DNA of 64,000 nt from positions 1 through 64,000 of the forward strand of contig JAHLWZ010000386.1 of NCBI GenBank assembly GCA_020536535.1, in the 5' to 3' direction. The stretch's first letter is position 1. Every line of letters starts with the position of its first letter. The translations under genes were made by a program, and so were the position numbers. Source of the DNA: Pelomyxa schiedti (lineage: Eukaryota; Evosea; Pelobiontida; Pelomyxidae). The notes beneath the pieces are model-generated. The model searched no databases. It had not been told where the DNA came from and saw only the letters and a program-made list of their open reading frames with translations. Positions 36,061 through 48,451 of this stretch are shown in pieces.

Positions 36061-39000
36061 TTAAGAATTGAAAATATGTCACAAACTTTCGTTGGTCCAG
36101 TACAAAGTCCTGGTATCCCTTGTCACTTACAGCTTTGGTCGGCGGACCTGCTATGAGGTTACTGAAGAAAAATAGTAAAATAAAATACGGTGGACATCTG
36201 GGGTCATGGCTTGTTCTAATGCTTCACTGAGCCTTGGTAATGCCTTTACACCAGGATCAACTGAAGAAGTTGCAGATGAAGGAACTGATGAATTTTGTGT
36301 GGTATTTAGCATGGACTCAATCCGTGCGGAGAATTGCGCCACAAAAGTTTTGTATATGCCAGATTCCAATTTAGAATGAATTTCAGTAGATAGTTGGAGA
36401 ATCTCTTGTAGAAAATCCTTTCTAGAGTCAGTCTAACGATGAAAGCACGGAAAAATACTGGTGGGTGACAAGATAAATCTAGATACGGAAGTAATGTTGT
36501 AAGGCGGTGTGAACCAGAAGATACTGGATTGCTATTGATCTCGTGCAGAATGTCCCTGAGTATGAGGTAAAGAAAGGAAAGTTTCTGTAATGGAGCATAC
36601 AATGTGAGCTGCCTATAAAATTGTACCAAGGTGTCGGTGTGGCAATTGGCTTGATCAGGGTTTGAAGGACTTGTTACAAGCTTCACAAGGTACTGTGCAA
36701 CGTTGTCGATGGGAACCCTACTATTGTAGCCTTAGTAAAATGATTAGGATCAAAAAACACTTACGAAAATGGGTCAGGGTCCTTGGAATTTGCTATGCGG
36801 AGAAAACATGGTAAGATTGCCCTCTGAACGGCTTCCCAACATTCAGAAGACTTGGTGCAGATCTCTTGTAGTGTACCGGATATACAAGAACGTAATTTTG
36901 GCCAATTACGTGTACGGGGATGAAATAACTCCAGGAAGAGCTTGTGAATCACTTCTGAGGATACAAGAACATGAAATAAATGTAACTTGGCAAATCCTTC
37001 AACACAAGTAAAGAGCAGTTCTTCAGTTTCCCTATCCGTGGATAAAGCAACAGACTGAGTTCCAGGTGCCTTTCCGTCAGGTGATTCTGGGGCCACTTGC
37101 TTCCTTGACAGCTCTGCCCCACCAATAAAGCCAGACAAAATCTCAATTGCTCGTGTGAAAGTTCCCTCCTTGGTTCCGGTAAGATTTACATGGGTGTGAC
37201 CACGAAAATCAAATACAAGGAGCATATCAAAAAGGAGCTTGAAAAGAGTGTGAGAGGGTGTGAATTGGTACACTTCATACTTTAATTGCAGTTATTTTGA
37301 TAGGAGTCGTGTCATTTTGAATAATCTGAGTGAATAAAAGGAATCCATTATTTGCTGCTTCTCTATGATATATTGGGAAAAAAAAAGGGTCATTAGAGCA
37401 CACCTATCTAAGAGACAGAAGAGCCCAAAGCACATTACGCCTTCCTGTCTCACCCCAGGCATTTGGTGTTGGACTGCTGGAAGGAAAAGATCCCTTAGCA
37501 GGGAACTAATAGCAGGGTACTGTTTAATGGATACTCCTGAGGGTATGTACTTCAACAGTTCTTCTGCTAATTGCAAGGAACTTTGGAGAGATTAAAGCCA
37601 TACACACAGCATAAAACCTACTGCAGTAGTACATTATATCTGGCCCACTCTTCCGTAGAGGCAGAAAAAAGACTCAGTTCAGTTTGTAAGTAACTGATAA
37701 AGGTAAGTGGGAGGGATACAAGAGATTTTGTGTTACCCTATTGTGGCAGTTATACATAACGGAAATTCAGCACGGAGTCCCCAGGGAGATGTGGCAATAC
37801 TCTCATCATTGCGAATGTCTTCAAGGTGGGTCAAGGTGGAAATTTGGTTTTGGAGCTCATTTTGATATTTCATGCTATCCTGAGTGGCTGATGAACTTCA
37901 CTTCAAAAGAAAAAAGGCACACGAAGGCAGCAGAGGCTAAAGGGTCTTGGAGATCGGAAATGATCTCGGCAACAATTTGTGAAAGTGCAGATATGTCATC
38001 ATGGATCTTGTACAGTACCTTGCATTTGGAGTGAGTTCAACTAAAACTTGATTGTGGTGGTGCCTTAATCATTGGTCCCACCAGACGTAGAGGGATAACA
38101 GGAGAATGTAATAAGTCTCTTATCAGTTTGGACATATTTCTTCTCCCCACTTCATCCTTAAAATCGAGATTGAGGAGAACTCAAGGGGTACGTAATGGAA
38201 TTTGACATACAGCGAAATCAAGGAAGCAAGCAGCAATCAGCAGATTTTTTATAATGAAAGATGGCACACAATTTGTGAACAATTGAGATACATATTCACA
38301 GTAAGACGAAATGGTCGGAGTAATAGAATCGAGATCCTGGACATAGTTAAAAGGAAAATGTAAGTCCCTGAAAACACACTTGTTGTGAAGAATGAAGATA
38401 TTGACACTTCATTCTAAAAAGCAGGGAAGTTTCTGTGCAGTGGTGGGGAGAAATGATTTGAATTCCAGTAGTTACCAGCACTAAACGCTGAAGTGCCAGA
38501 CCAAAACTTTTGGAAAAAGGACTTTCCCCCTGGATTATACCTTAGTATAGGGTGAGGTTACAACAGCTGCGCGACATTAAATAGTAGCCTACATCTTCAT
38601 CATTGCATAAAACAGTGTGCAAGTCAAAGATTCAGTTATTTCTACTTCCAGTCTGCTTGAAAACCAAGCAAGTTGCGTAAAGAAAACAGAGTCTTCCTCG
38701 GTTGAGGCATCACTGGCATCAGTAGGGGCAGACTTCATCCATTCCCTAACCGCCTCAAGACAATCCCTTCTTACAATCTCACTGTTTTTTTCCGTTGTTT
38801 TAGTGAGGAATTTGGTTATAATTTATATGTTCATTTACTTCATGTAATACATGCCTTGGATCATACAGACCACGACTCAACAATAAAACAAGTTGTGGGG
38901 TTTTAATCGAGTTTAGATCACATCTCGCTCCAAAGGTTTTATACAAAAAGGCTCGCACCTGGGCACAATGTTAATCAGAGGCTGTTGTATAGTCGGGATT

Positions 39001-40217
39001 TTAACGAACCTCGGGAGCAACGTCTTTTGATCTCTGTATGATATCAGGTATGCTTGAGGGTATCAACGGAATACCTTTAAGCACTGCAAGGCGGATTGAA
39101 ACTGAGGGATCATCATTCATTAACTTGTTAAGCTCCTGGCCAAGATGACACAAATTGAAAAAGAATAGAAAAGAAACCGTGAAGGCACCAGCTGGAAGTT
39201 GTGGAAAAGACAGAAGAATATTGATAACCTCTGCTCTAACAGGAGGGTGGCTATCTTTTATTCTAACAAGAAGTGCATCCTTCAAAGATTCCATTGGGCC
39301 AGCCCTTCAAAAAGAAACAAAAGTTGATACATAACTCAAACACCCCAATACAGAATACTCCAAATCAATGTATAATTGTGTTGGTGTCACATTCCACCCC
39401 CCGCGGAGTGTGCCCCTTCATTTTCAAACAATTCAATGTCCAAAGCATACTTGATGACAATCCCGGTCCTTTTCATTTCCTGCAGCAGACGAACCAGAAA
39501 CTGACAGGCGTGCAGCCTCACTCTCTTCTCCTTCACATTCAGCCTTTTGCACAAATGTCCCAACAACTTCCAAACAACAACATCATTCCTCCCTCGTTCC
39601 CGTTCTCGTCCACTTCCACGTGGTTCTTCTCCATCCCCGTTTCTATCACCCTCATCATCATCATCATCATCACCACCGCCGCTGGACCCATAATTGCCGT
39701 CGCCTTCGCCCGCCGCCGCCGCCGCCGACTTGCTGCTGCGATCGCCTTCGGCGTCGCTGGCGTGCCCTCGCCCTCGAGGAGGCGTCTTCCCGCCGGCCTT
39801 GGCTGCCCTCGCGGCCGCCGATGCTGCCGACGCCAGGGCGCCCGAGCACACGGACGTGCACACGCAGTCGGTGACCCTCGCCACCGCCGCCGACGACGCC
39901 TCGGCCGACGACGACCTCCGCGCCAGCACCTTGTCCACGTGTCCCATAAGCTCCTTGATGCCCTCGGCGCCGTCGTCTTCCTCGTGGTCGTGTTTGTGGC
40001 TCCTCTTCGAACTTGTTTTGGCCCCTCGTTTTTTGGATTTCTTCGTCGTGGTCGTAGTAGTTGTCGCAGAGGCGTCGTCACTTCCTGGGCGTGGCGGCGT
40101 GGTGATTGCATCCCATAATTGCCGTGTAGTACCGGCATCCTGGGGCCCTCGGTCTCCATTCACGACCCTTTGCAGCACTTCCCCAACGCTTAGCCTTGGT
40201 CTCTTCCCTTCGGTCAT
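34792..40217 (-). CDS. NCAPG: Condensin subunit CAP-G with C-terminal BRCT domains (fusion)
   Basis: ATG 40217 opens a GC-rich exon with a long Ala/Asp/Gly insert, then WKLLGHLCKRLNVKEKRVRLHACQ. HEAT repeats follow, such as HPPVRAEVINILLSFPQLPA and DDPSVSIRLAVLKGIP (near 39100-39290), with CAP-G spacing of RtrDvapeVR. The C-terminal Cnd3 region is seen at 36770-37260 (ELLFTCVEGFAKLHLFHVLV, WPKLRSCISGTLQEI). Reading continues through introns at 36433-36458 and near 36100-36180, without a stop or new ATG, into a Lys/Glu/Pro/Thr-rich linker. A BRCT follows (SKIVVTCTGFTNNPQ, HVVTYSKHRTLKSVAAAL, FWIMTTSWVTDS), then a second BRCT-like segment ending at TGA 34792. CAP-G is the HEAT subunit of condensin I. 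BRCT domains normally bind phosphoproteins. Exon borders in 37300-38900 are incomplete. Confidence 0.75.
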
Positions 40218-40311
40218 CAATTCTTCGAAAAAAATACGTATTTTTTTTCCTTTTCGTTTGTCAATAAGTTGTGTGTCATTTTAATAGCACATATGTAATA
40301 GTGTTTTGTAC

Positions 40312-43300
40312 TCAGGATAGGTTACAGTGCAAGTCCGGGATTTTTTTCCCAGGCCGGTTGTATATCTCTTGTTCCACTAGCTGATACTTCTTGAATCTGC
40401 GTGGATTGTACCTTCTGGTGTTGCCAAAGAGTGCTGGTATCCAGTTCCTTACAGTCAGTTCATATAGAATTGTGATGAAGAATCCGGCCGCTGCAATGGC
40501 CACCATGATGTAGCGGAATGTGGTTGGGATTGGGGGTGGATTCTCGCCGGTGTTTATAAGAGAACTTCCAAGTGAGGAAAGGAGAGCGGAGAGTGAGGAG
40601 GGAATGTCCCCGTAGGGAAGGTCAAAGAGGGAACACAGCCAATCGAAGTTCTGGAAGAGGAGGAAGAGGTTCAGGGCAACGCAGAAGACCAGTCCTCCAA
40701 TGAGGTAGAGGTTGTAGATCGGTGGCATCATGAACGGCCACCCAAGTGACCACACCAGCGCCATAGTGGGAAACTCTAACGACCTGTAAAAAAGTTGAGT
40801 TTGGAGAACGGGAGGAAAAGGGAATCCACACGAGAAAAGTGAAACCACGGCTGTTGGATAGGTATTTAGGTATGTGGCCCCTTCGGGTACAATAGGAGCG
40901 ATCCACCAATTTTGCTCTTGTGCAAGTAGGAAACAACCAGCCATCAATCCAACTTGAATGGCAATAACACCAAGAAGGGAGGTAAGTACACTAGCACTGA
41001 CGAGATTAGAAGTGGGTCTGCGCTGTGACAGTTTCTTGCATGCAATAGTCTTACTCACTAGCAAAATAAGTGAGTCGTCAATCAAACATAGGAAAAAAAA
41101 TCATACTCCCAAAAGACAGCACGATAGTTAAACACAGATCTTGGTAAAGAAAATCCATGTCTGAGAGATTGCAGTAAAAGTAGTAAAGAAGAACCACATC
41201 AGAAAATTGTAGTAGAGCATAGCCGGCAATAAATTTGAATAAACCAAAAGCTGTGCATAGCGCACATCTGCCCTCGGACAGCAGAGTAAGAACAGGTTTT
41301 ATATTCGGTACGGTGCAGGTAAACGGCGCAGCAATTGAAGCCTCACTTTCAGAAAGGCTTAGACCAACCCGCGCAGCCTTTAATGCACCGCAATCATTTG
41401 TTCCATCTCCACACATTCCCTTCATACCACTTATGGATGAATAAAGAAGTAACGACGTACTGTAAAATATCCTATATCTTCAAAGCATTCCACAAGTTCC
41501 TTCTTCATATCTGGTTTCATCCTTGCAAACACTTGACCACGTACAAGTATTTTATCCAGCAGAGGACCTTTCTGCTGTAAGTAAAACTGAAAAGCATCTC
41601 CTGTCATTGCCAGTTGAAATAATTGGGTTCCATCTTTGGAGGCAAGTAAGTAGAGTTGGGCCAGTGATGTGAGTTTTAGTTGTACCTGAGGGTAGGAGGG
41701 TAAGAGGGTTCAGTGAGGCAGGGCCAGACTCCAATGGTGCCCATACCACATCACCTCCTCGTACTTCACCCAAAAAGATTGGGATATCTTTACGTAAAAT
41801 GCCACAAAGTTGTGCAACACATACTGCTGTTTGAAGATTATCTAGAGACAGAGAGTCATGGAAACGATAGATAGGATCAAGTGGACCATACCGCCTGTTG
41901 CCATAACGCTCCTGATTCTTGAACAAGCTAATTTTCGTATTGTTGGGGCACTCTCTGGTTTGAGAGGATTATTTAAAACAAGCAAGCCTTGAAATTCTAG
42001 GTCGTTTTCCACCAATTCTCTTGCCATTTTCTTTAATTGGTAAAAAAACCTGGAGAATAGAAAACGTCTCATACCATTGTGAACTGATCTTCTCGAAGAC
42101 ATTTACTTGCACAGGCAATTAACCTGTAGCCTTGTGATGCATATTGGGCTAATGTTTGTTCGAAGTCATCTGGAACTGTCTTTCTCTGGCAAAGGCGAAG
42201 AACTACCTCAGGGGCTCCTTTAGCCACTACCAATAGTTGGGTGGACGTGTGCTCTGGATGTGTTCCTCGAGCCACAACAACTTGTCGCTGCAGCGTTGGT
42301 GAAAACTCAAATCGCTTCAACACGGACAGAGATGAGAATAAGTGAGATTTTCCCTCTTGTGGATGAAGCACTGTGGTCATTCCACGAGTATGACCATCAC
42401 CATCAAATACTTCACTCATTTTCCATCCGATAAACTGCACCATCTTCACATCCAAGGGGTCTCCAATAAGTTGTTTTCCCAACAGCCCAAGGGAATGGCA
42501 GCATGTCAAAGTTGCAGTCATTCCAGGGCTCAACAAAGACGTGTCAGTAACAGGCTGTCCCATATGTGGCGGGGTCCCAGTGGGTGAAAGGTAATCAGTG
42601 TAGTCACCATCTAGAGGTAGGGAAGGGATTACGCCTACCACTTCTAGTCCATCCTCCTGAATTAAAAAAGATGTCACAAAAGAATAATCAATAAAACTTG
42701 GCCTTACAGTGAGAGTTCCGGTTTTGTCAAACGTCATCAGTTGGACCTTGCCAGCTTCATTCACTCGTTTTGGGCTTGTGCAAAAAATATGCTCCTTTGT
42801 TAACCTGCTGAGTGCATTGAGTGTCCCTATAGTAAGCGCTAGAGGTAAAGCAGGGGGGACAATTATTGTGACAAGGTCCAACCCTCGAATGATAATCTGA
42901 AGGAAAGATCAAATAAAATGCCAACAACAGTAAAAACAAACTGTGGACGCATCAGCTCCATGGATGAAGTAGAGGTAGAAACTATAAATAAAGCCACCCA
43001 GAGAGATGAGAAATAATATTCCAATGTATTTGAGTGAATCGGTCTGAAATGTAAATCGAGTTGGTGGGGGATGCAATATGGACTGCATAAGCAACCCCTT
43101 GCTTGTGGAGTAACCAGTCCGTATTACTAATCCAATTGCGAACTCTTTCACCCTTTTTGCACATAGCAGGGTAGTTCCTCCATAAATGGTATACTTACTC
43201 ATACTGTCAGGGTTGTAGTTTTCTGCCTCATCCTAAGGGAAGTTGGAGAGCAATAATAACTTAGGGAAGGTGAAGTACGAAAATTGGAAGTGGGGACTTG

Positions 43301-44703
43301 AGGACAGGAGTGGATTCCCCTGTTAGAGAGCCTTCATTCATGATTGCATACCCCGAGAGCAACAATAAATCGCATGGCAAAACAGGTGTATCTTCACTCA
43401 AACTGATTAAATCCCCAGGCAAGATAGCAGAACTGTCAACTGTCTCTTCTTGAAAATGGTAGTCATTGGTAATGACACCTGAAGCAGTATCCATGAGTTT
43501 CTTCGATGTCAACTTGGTTACACTGAAATTGCAAGTGACCATGCGCACAAATTTGTTCATATTGACACGTATTTGGTACATATTTGCAAAAGCTGAAGAA
43601 AGTGAAGCAACTAAGATGAACATGCTGTAGAGGTAGTATTCCTCAAAAAACCATAAAACACAAGAGAACATTTGAAAGACGAAGAATGGATGTAACATCT
43701 CATCAACAAAAAGTCGGGGAATCGACTTCATTGGAATTTCAATTTGGCATGGACCATAGATGTGGGTATTTTGATAGATATCAACTGAAGTTCTAGTTAT
43801 GACAGGAAGATTTCTGTGCACAGTGGAAAAAGGAAAATTGACATTATATTCCACCCTTTCAAACTTGTCTGTCTTTTTAAGGTCAAAGGTTGGGTCTAAG
43901 AACAAAGAAAGCACACCTACCTCAAAATTGAAGAGGTACCTAAAGCACCTAAAGATGGCCAATCTGAGAGGTTGCGCTTCAGAAGAATCCTCAGAAGATT
44001 TCGGCACCACTCGAACATGAGCTATCTTTGGTATCTTCTCTCCATCAACTCCCCACACAAGCAGTGTTGTAGCCTCACTTAGTTCACATCGAATTGAAGT
44101 CAACCTCACAAACACAGCAGGGAACCACCAGCACACCAGAGGCAATATACCAACTGTACAAACTGAGCACTTTTTTTGACAAAGTTGGGTGAGAACTTCA
44201 TGTAACATATATAGTGCAAGAGAAGGAAATAAGCATACGAGTACAAACAGAACCATAAGTGGGGTGCATCGCCTGTACCCAGTGGCGTCCGCGAGCTCGT
44301 TGACCCAGTTGGACGAGGAGGCTCCGCGGGGGCCCCCCGCCGGGGCAACAGGGCGGGCCGCGGACGTCAGGCCCACGGCCCCGTAGCTGGGTGCGCGGGC
44401 GCGCCCGGCGGCTGCGGGCGGCGGCGAAGGAGACTGGGAGGACTCGGCCGAGTCGCTGTCTGTGCCTGCACCTGCGCCTGCGCCTGCACCTGCACCTCCC
44501 CCACGGTGGTGGCGGTGGCGTGGGGGCCGGCTGCGGTGCCCGCGGTGGGAGCGACGCGGGGGGGGCTCGGCGGACAGCAGGGCCGTTCTCTCGCCCTCGG
44601 AGGATGACGAGGATGAGGGCTGCGGGTCATTGGGGTCGCTCCCTGCTGCATGTGGGGCAACTTCGTCCTTGCTTGGCTTCTTGCGTGACTTGATCGCCAA
44701 CAT
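40312..44703 (-). CDS. P5B-type transport ATPase (ATP13A2-like)
   Basis: ATG 44703 begins a GC-rich, Ser/Pro/Ala/His-rich cytosolic head. The P5 entry helices follow (PLMVLFVLVCLFPSLALYML). The actuator carries NEGSLTGESTPVLKSPLP near 43320. Helix M4 reads TIIVPPALPLALTIG near 42850; the PPALP form marks P5B, as P5A has PPELP. The phosphorylation site is LMTFDKTGTLT near 42725 and the hinge is GMCGDGTNDCGALKAARVG near 41410, followed by six more helices and a basic tail. P5B pumps (ATP13A2-5) are polyamine exporters of late endosomes and lysosomes. All catalytic motifs are present, so it should be active. About twelve exons. The stop is 95 bp upstream of the CAP-G start on the same strand. 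Confidence 0.92.
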
Positions 44704-45003
44704 GACACAAGATTTTGAACTTGGTGAAAAAGAAGGAGGAAATTGTTTGGTGTTGTGATGGAGGAAGCGAGGGTGGGAGAGCGGACAACCAAAACGATCA
44801 GATGTTTGCAGTTCCAGCACTGCAACAACTCTACAGGCACCCTCCACAATGTTGGTGGTTCAGACTAGAGAATCAAAAAAAAAAACAATCAGATGATGCC
44901 GCATGTTGAGAAAGGTTCGTGTAGTGGTTTTGTGAAAGTAAGAACTTTTTCGCGGATGAAAGCTGTGCAATGAAGGGTCCTCAACATACAGTAGGTTTTC
45001 TTC
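44704..45003. other. Spacer between P5B ATPase and Sel1-repeat gene
   Basis: A 300-bp spacer on the 5' side of the P5B ATPase and the 3' side of the Sel1-repeat gene. It contains a poly-A run near 44875. No gene is seen. An open minus-strand extension upstream of the ATPase start is GC-poor and has no domain. Confidence 0.45.
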
Positions 45004-46748
45004 TTAATCAATATAATCTCCTGTTAGAGTTGCACCCCCTCTTGCCTCTGCTCTCTGAAAAAGTGTCACTGCTTTGTTCATATCCTTGTCAACACCATTG
45101 CCATATTGGTAACACACACCAAGTTTGCACATTGCAATAGTGTCACCGGCCTCAGCAGCCCGCTGATAAAGTGTCACTGCCTTGTTCATATCCTTGTAAA
45201 CACCATTGCCATATTGGTAACACACACCAAGTTTGCACATTGCCATCGTGTTACCAGCGGCAGCAGCCCTCTGATAAAGTGTCACTGCCTTGTTCATATC
45301 CTTGTAAACACCCTCGCCATTTTGATAACACACACCAAGTTTACACATTGCCATGGCGTTACCGGCATCAGCAGCTCTCTGATAAAGTGTCACTGCCTGG
45401 TTCATATCCGTGTCAACACCATTGCCATATTTGTAACACGCACCAAGTTTACACATTGCCATCGTGTTACCAGCATAAGCAGCCCTCCGATACAGTGTCA
45501 CTGCTTGATTGATATCCTTGTCAACACCATTGCCATATTGATAACACACACCAAGGTTGCACATTGCCATCGTGTAACCGGCATCAGCAGCTCGCTGATA
45601 AAATGTCACTGCCTTGTTCATATCCTTGTCAACACCATTGCCATATTGATAACACGCACCAAGGTTGCACATTGCCATGGCGTTACCGGCATCAGCAGCC
45701 CGCTGATAAAGTGTCACTGCCTTGTTCATATCCTTGTCAACACCATTGCCATTATAATAACAAACACCAAGTTTGCACATTGCCATCGTGTTACCAGCGG
45801 CGGCAGCTCTCTGATAAAGTGTCACTGCCTTGTTCATATCCTTATCAACACCATTGCCATATTGATAACACACACCAAGGTTGCACATTGCCATGGCGTT
45901 ACCGGCATCAGCAGCTCGCTGATAAAGGTTCACTGCCTTGTTAATGTACTTGCCACTGTAACCATTCTCAGCATCCTGTTCAACACACGTGTGCAACGGT
46001 CCCTCACTTCCTGTGTTGAGAAGGATCGCGAGAAAGTCACCAATAGGTTTGATGGAATATGCCGGTACAGAGCTATGTGGTCATTTATGACACAACGGAG
46101 AAAATAAAGGAACAGAAGTCCAGGTAGGTACAGGCACTGTTTGGGTTCGTCATGATAGTTCTCCCAATCTTTGTTTTGGAGGTTCATTTCACACTCAAAC
46201 GAGGTGGCTGCCTCCGAAACAAGGCCAAGGGCACAGTCTATGTTTCCCATTTCCAACTGGCCAAGTGCTTCCACCATCATCTCGTTTCGTGAATAAACGA
46301 CGAGCCTCAAAAAAAGCGAGGTTGGGGATGATAATGGAGTTGCTAGGAGCCGTTGTCGCTGAGTTTCTGCTGTGGGCATCGTCTTAAGAAGCAACTGGGT
46401 GATCTCGCGGAAATTTTCATCATCATGAGATATGTGCCTCATCCACAGTGCTTTCAACACAAGTTCGGGGAGTGTTGTTCTGTGCCGATTGCTGACTATA
46501 GCTCTCACGAAATCCACGTCTGTTGTTGAGAACGAGGCCTGTTTCCCTGTGAGGGCTGTGCGGATTCCTTGTTGGCATGTGGAAGAGAATGAAGAGGTAG
46601 GGTGGTTATTAACGGCGGAGCAACAGTTAATATAATGAAGAAGCAACAAAGCTGGTGAAAATAAGAACTCGACTTCCAGTGCTTGTTGAAGAGTGTACTC
46701 ACAGGCAGCTGCTGGAGCACCAGACAGGATTTCACACGCGGCCTTCAT
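45004..46748 (-). CDS. Sel1-like repeat protein; may be the C-terminal half of a kinase-Sel1 protein
   Basis: The N-terminal exon (46748-46008) encodes about 247 residues of helical sequence without a known domain. A 32-nt intron (45976-46007, GTGAGG...CAG) joins STQE to DAENGYSGKYINKAV. Then come eight complete 36-residue Sel1 units (consensus KDMNKAVTLYQRAADAGNAM-AMCKLGVCYQYGNGVD) and one partial unit, giving a superhelical solenoid for protein binding. Units are nearly identical at DNA level, so the array is recent. Upstream, the kinase frame (46794) can splice in phase to ESLTMKAACEIL at 46759, which would make one kinase-Sel1 protein (see findings). If separate, ATG 46748 is the start. 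Probable adaptor or scaffold. Confidence 0.8.
45020..45950. repeat. 108-bp tandem repeat array, about 8.5 units
   Basis: Direct 108-bp repeats underlie the Sel1 units. Differences between units cluster at a few codons (Asn/Thr/Asp after AG; Tyr/Asn/Glu near the unit end). Because of the repeat, the opposite strand is also open for 333 codons; I treat that as an artefact. Confidence 0.95.
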
Positions 46749-46793
46749 TGTCAGTGATTCTGTTTGAGATGTGAAAATGTTTGTTTTATCTTG

Positions 46794-48306
46794 TCAGTCC
46801 CGACCTGCATCATTTCTCACAGGCAGAATGTAACTGTAAAGCGAGGCCAGTTGATATGGATATGGTGACTCAAGGTTTTCTAGCAAGTGCGCAGCCTCTA
46901 AAAGAGGCATCCTTTTTTCAGGGTCAAGCTGAAGCAACGCACGAACCAGGTTGCAGAACGCTTTTGGGAAGGCTGGTGGTTGCATGGGGAACTGCTCCTC
47001 ACTATCGAATGAAAATGTGATGTGCCCACTTGGGCCATAACCGCCAGGGTATCCAGGCAAGGGGTGTTCCCCACACATCGCCAGTTCAAACAAAATGCAT
47101 CCAAGTTCAAAGGACGGTTGCTGTTTGCATGGGAGTCAGTAGGCAAGACAGTATTTTTGCTTTTGCACCTTGTCACAGCGTAACATCGAGCCATGGTTAG
47201 GGTTCTGTGTGAATAGTGCAATTCCATTGAGGAACTCCGGTGCTCTGTGGCTCTGATTTCCCAGGGCTCCAACGAGACACACAGTTTCCCTCTCAAACGA
47301 CTTATTGCTTGTTGCTGGGAATTTCATTGCACAACCGAGATCAATCAAAATTGCCTGCTCTTTGTTCTGTTCATTTTTAGTTTCGTTCTGTTTTGTTTTG
47401 TTTAACATACCGATGAGATGACAATGTTGTTCAGCTTCATGTCAAAGTGAATTGTTTGATTCACAAAGAGATGAACTAGAGCGGCACATATATCCCTTGA
47501 ATACTTGTGAACAATGGGCCACGGTGTTGTTGTTGTTGGGAGAGGATTAGGGGTTGTTCTGAGGTCTTTCAGAAACTGCTCGAGTGTCTCGGAGTGATGC
47601 TCCAGCACAACCCAAATACACGCATGCATTCGCATATGCACAGCGTCATATGCTAACCCCTTTGCCACAGCAGGGAGGTGGTCGTAATACTCTTGTGGGA
47701 TGCGATCGGTGAAGTGACAGAAATAGTGGTTTATGTTCGGGTGTGGGTCCAACGTGGAGGAAATGAGGTACTCATTCTGAATGGAAGGAAACGCCAGTGT
47801 CAAATTTATGCAAGTTAACTCAGAGGGCAAGATCAACAAACAGCACACCTCAAACTCATTTTGCACCCTCGTTGTGCTGACTCCGTAGTTGAAAGGCACC
47901 TTGAGGACATAAGACTGGTCCCTGAACAAGGCAGGGTGCCCCTCCCCGATGCACTTGGCCTCGTACACGATCCCTGGACAGCCACCCAACCATCCCATAA
48001 GTGGCGCGAAAGAGAAGAAGGGAAGGAAACCAGTTCCGTACCGTTGCCGCCGTGTGCGATGGGCTTGACAAGCCTGAAGTTCCTGGCGACGACGACGCTG
48101 GCCGACGCGCGGTGCACGTCGCCCACCGATGCGGACTGCGCCATGGCCTCGAAGAACGCCGCGCGGTCGTCGATGGCGCGCCGCAGCGCCTCGTGCCCGA
48201 CCACCCTGGGTCGTCTATCTCGAGCCCCCTCGCCACTCGCGGCGCAGCTGACACCGCTGGTTCCGCTAATATTCGGCAACGTTGCTGTGGGAGTCGCAGC
48301 GGCCAT
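46794..48306 (-). CDS. Protein kinase, catalytically complete
   Basis: Exon 1 (48306-48042) is GC-rich and ends inside the glycine-rich loop; exon 2 starts at 47973, giving HGGNGIVYEAK. The ATP lysine is in YVLKVPFNYG. The catalytic loop is HFDMKLNNIVI (HxDxKxxN) and the metal motif is IDLGCAMKF (DLG in place of DFG). The APE-type motif is HRAPEFLNGI. Helix F/G sequence FELGCILFELAMCGEHPLPG and the C-lobe arginine region PEKRMPLLEAA follow. Catalytic residues are intact, so activity is expected; substrate unknown. It is about 70-80% similar by eye to the kinase at 58.1-59.5 kb, with the same intron positions. The final in-frame stop at 46794 is preceded by GCAG|GTCGGG, which may be a donor leading into the Sel1 gene. 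Confidence 0.82.
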
Positions 48307-48451
48307 CCCCGAAAAGACGAAACAAACTTGGGGCACCACTTTCCTTGAAACACGAATGGCAACAGACGACCGCTACTACATTGTGGGTGTTGACTGGACA
48401 ACGTAGTTTGTGTGTTGCTTCTATTGTTGTTGAAGTCGTAGTTTCGACAAG

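Noticed and set aside
45106-46107. Plus-strand open frame of 333 codons opposite the Sel1 gene
   Set aside because: It is a His/Cys/Thr-rich shadow produced by the 108-bp repeat. The opposite strand has clear Sel1 units, so the antisense frame needs no function.
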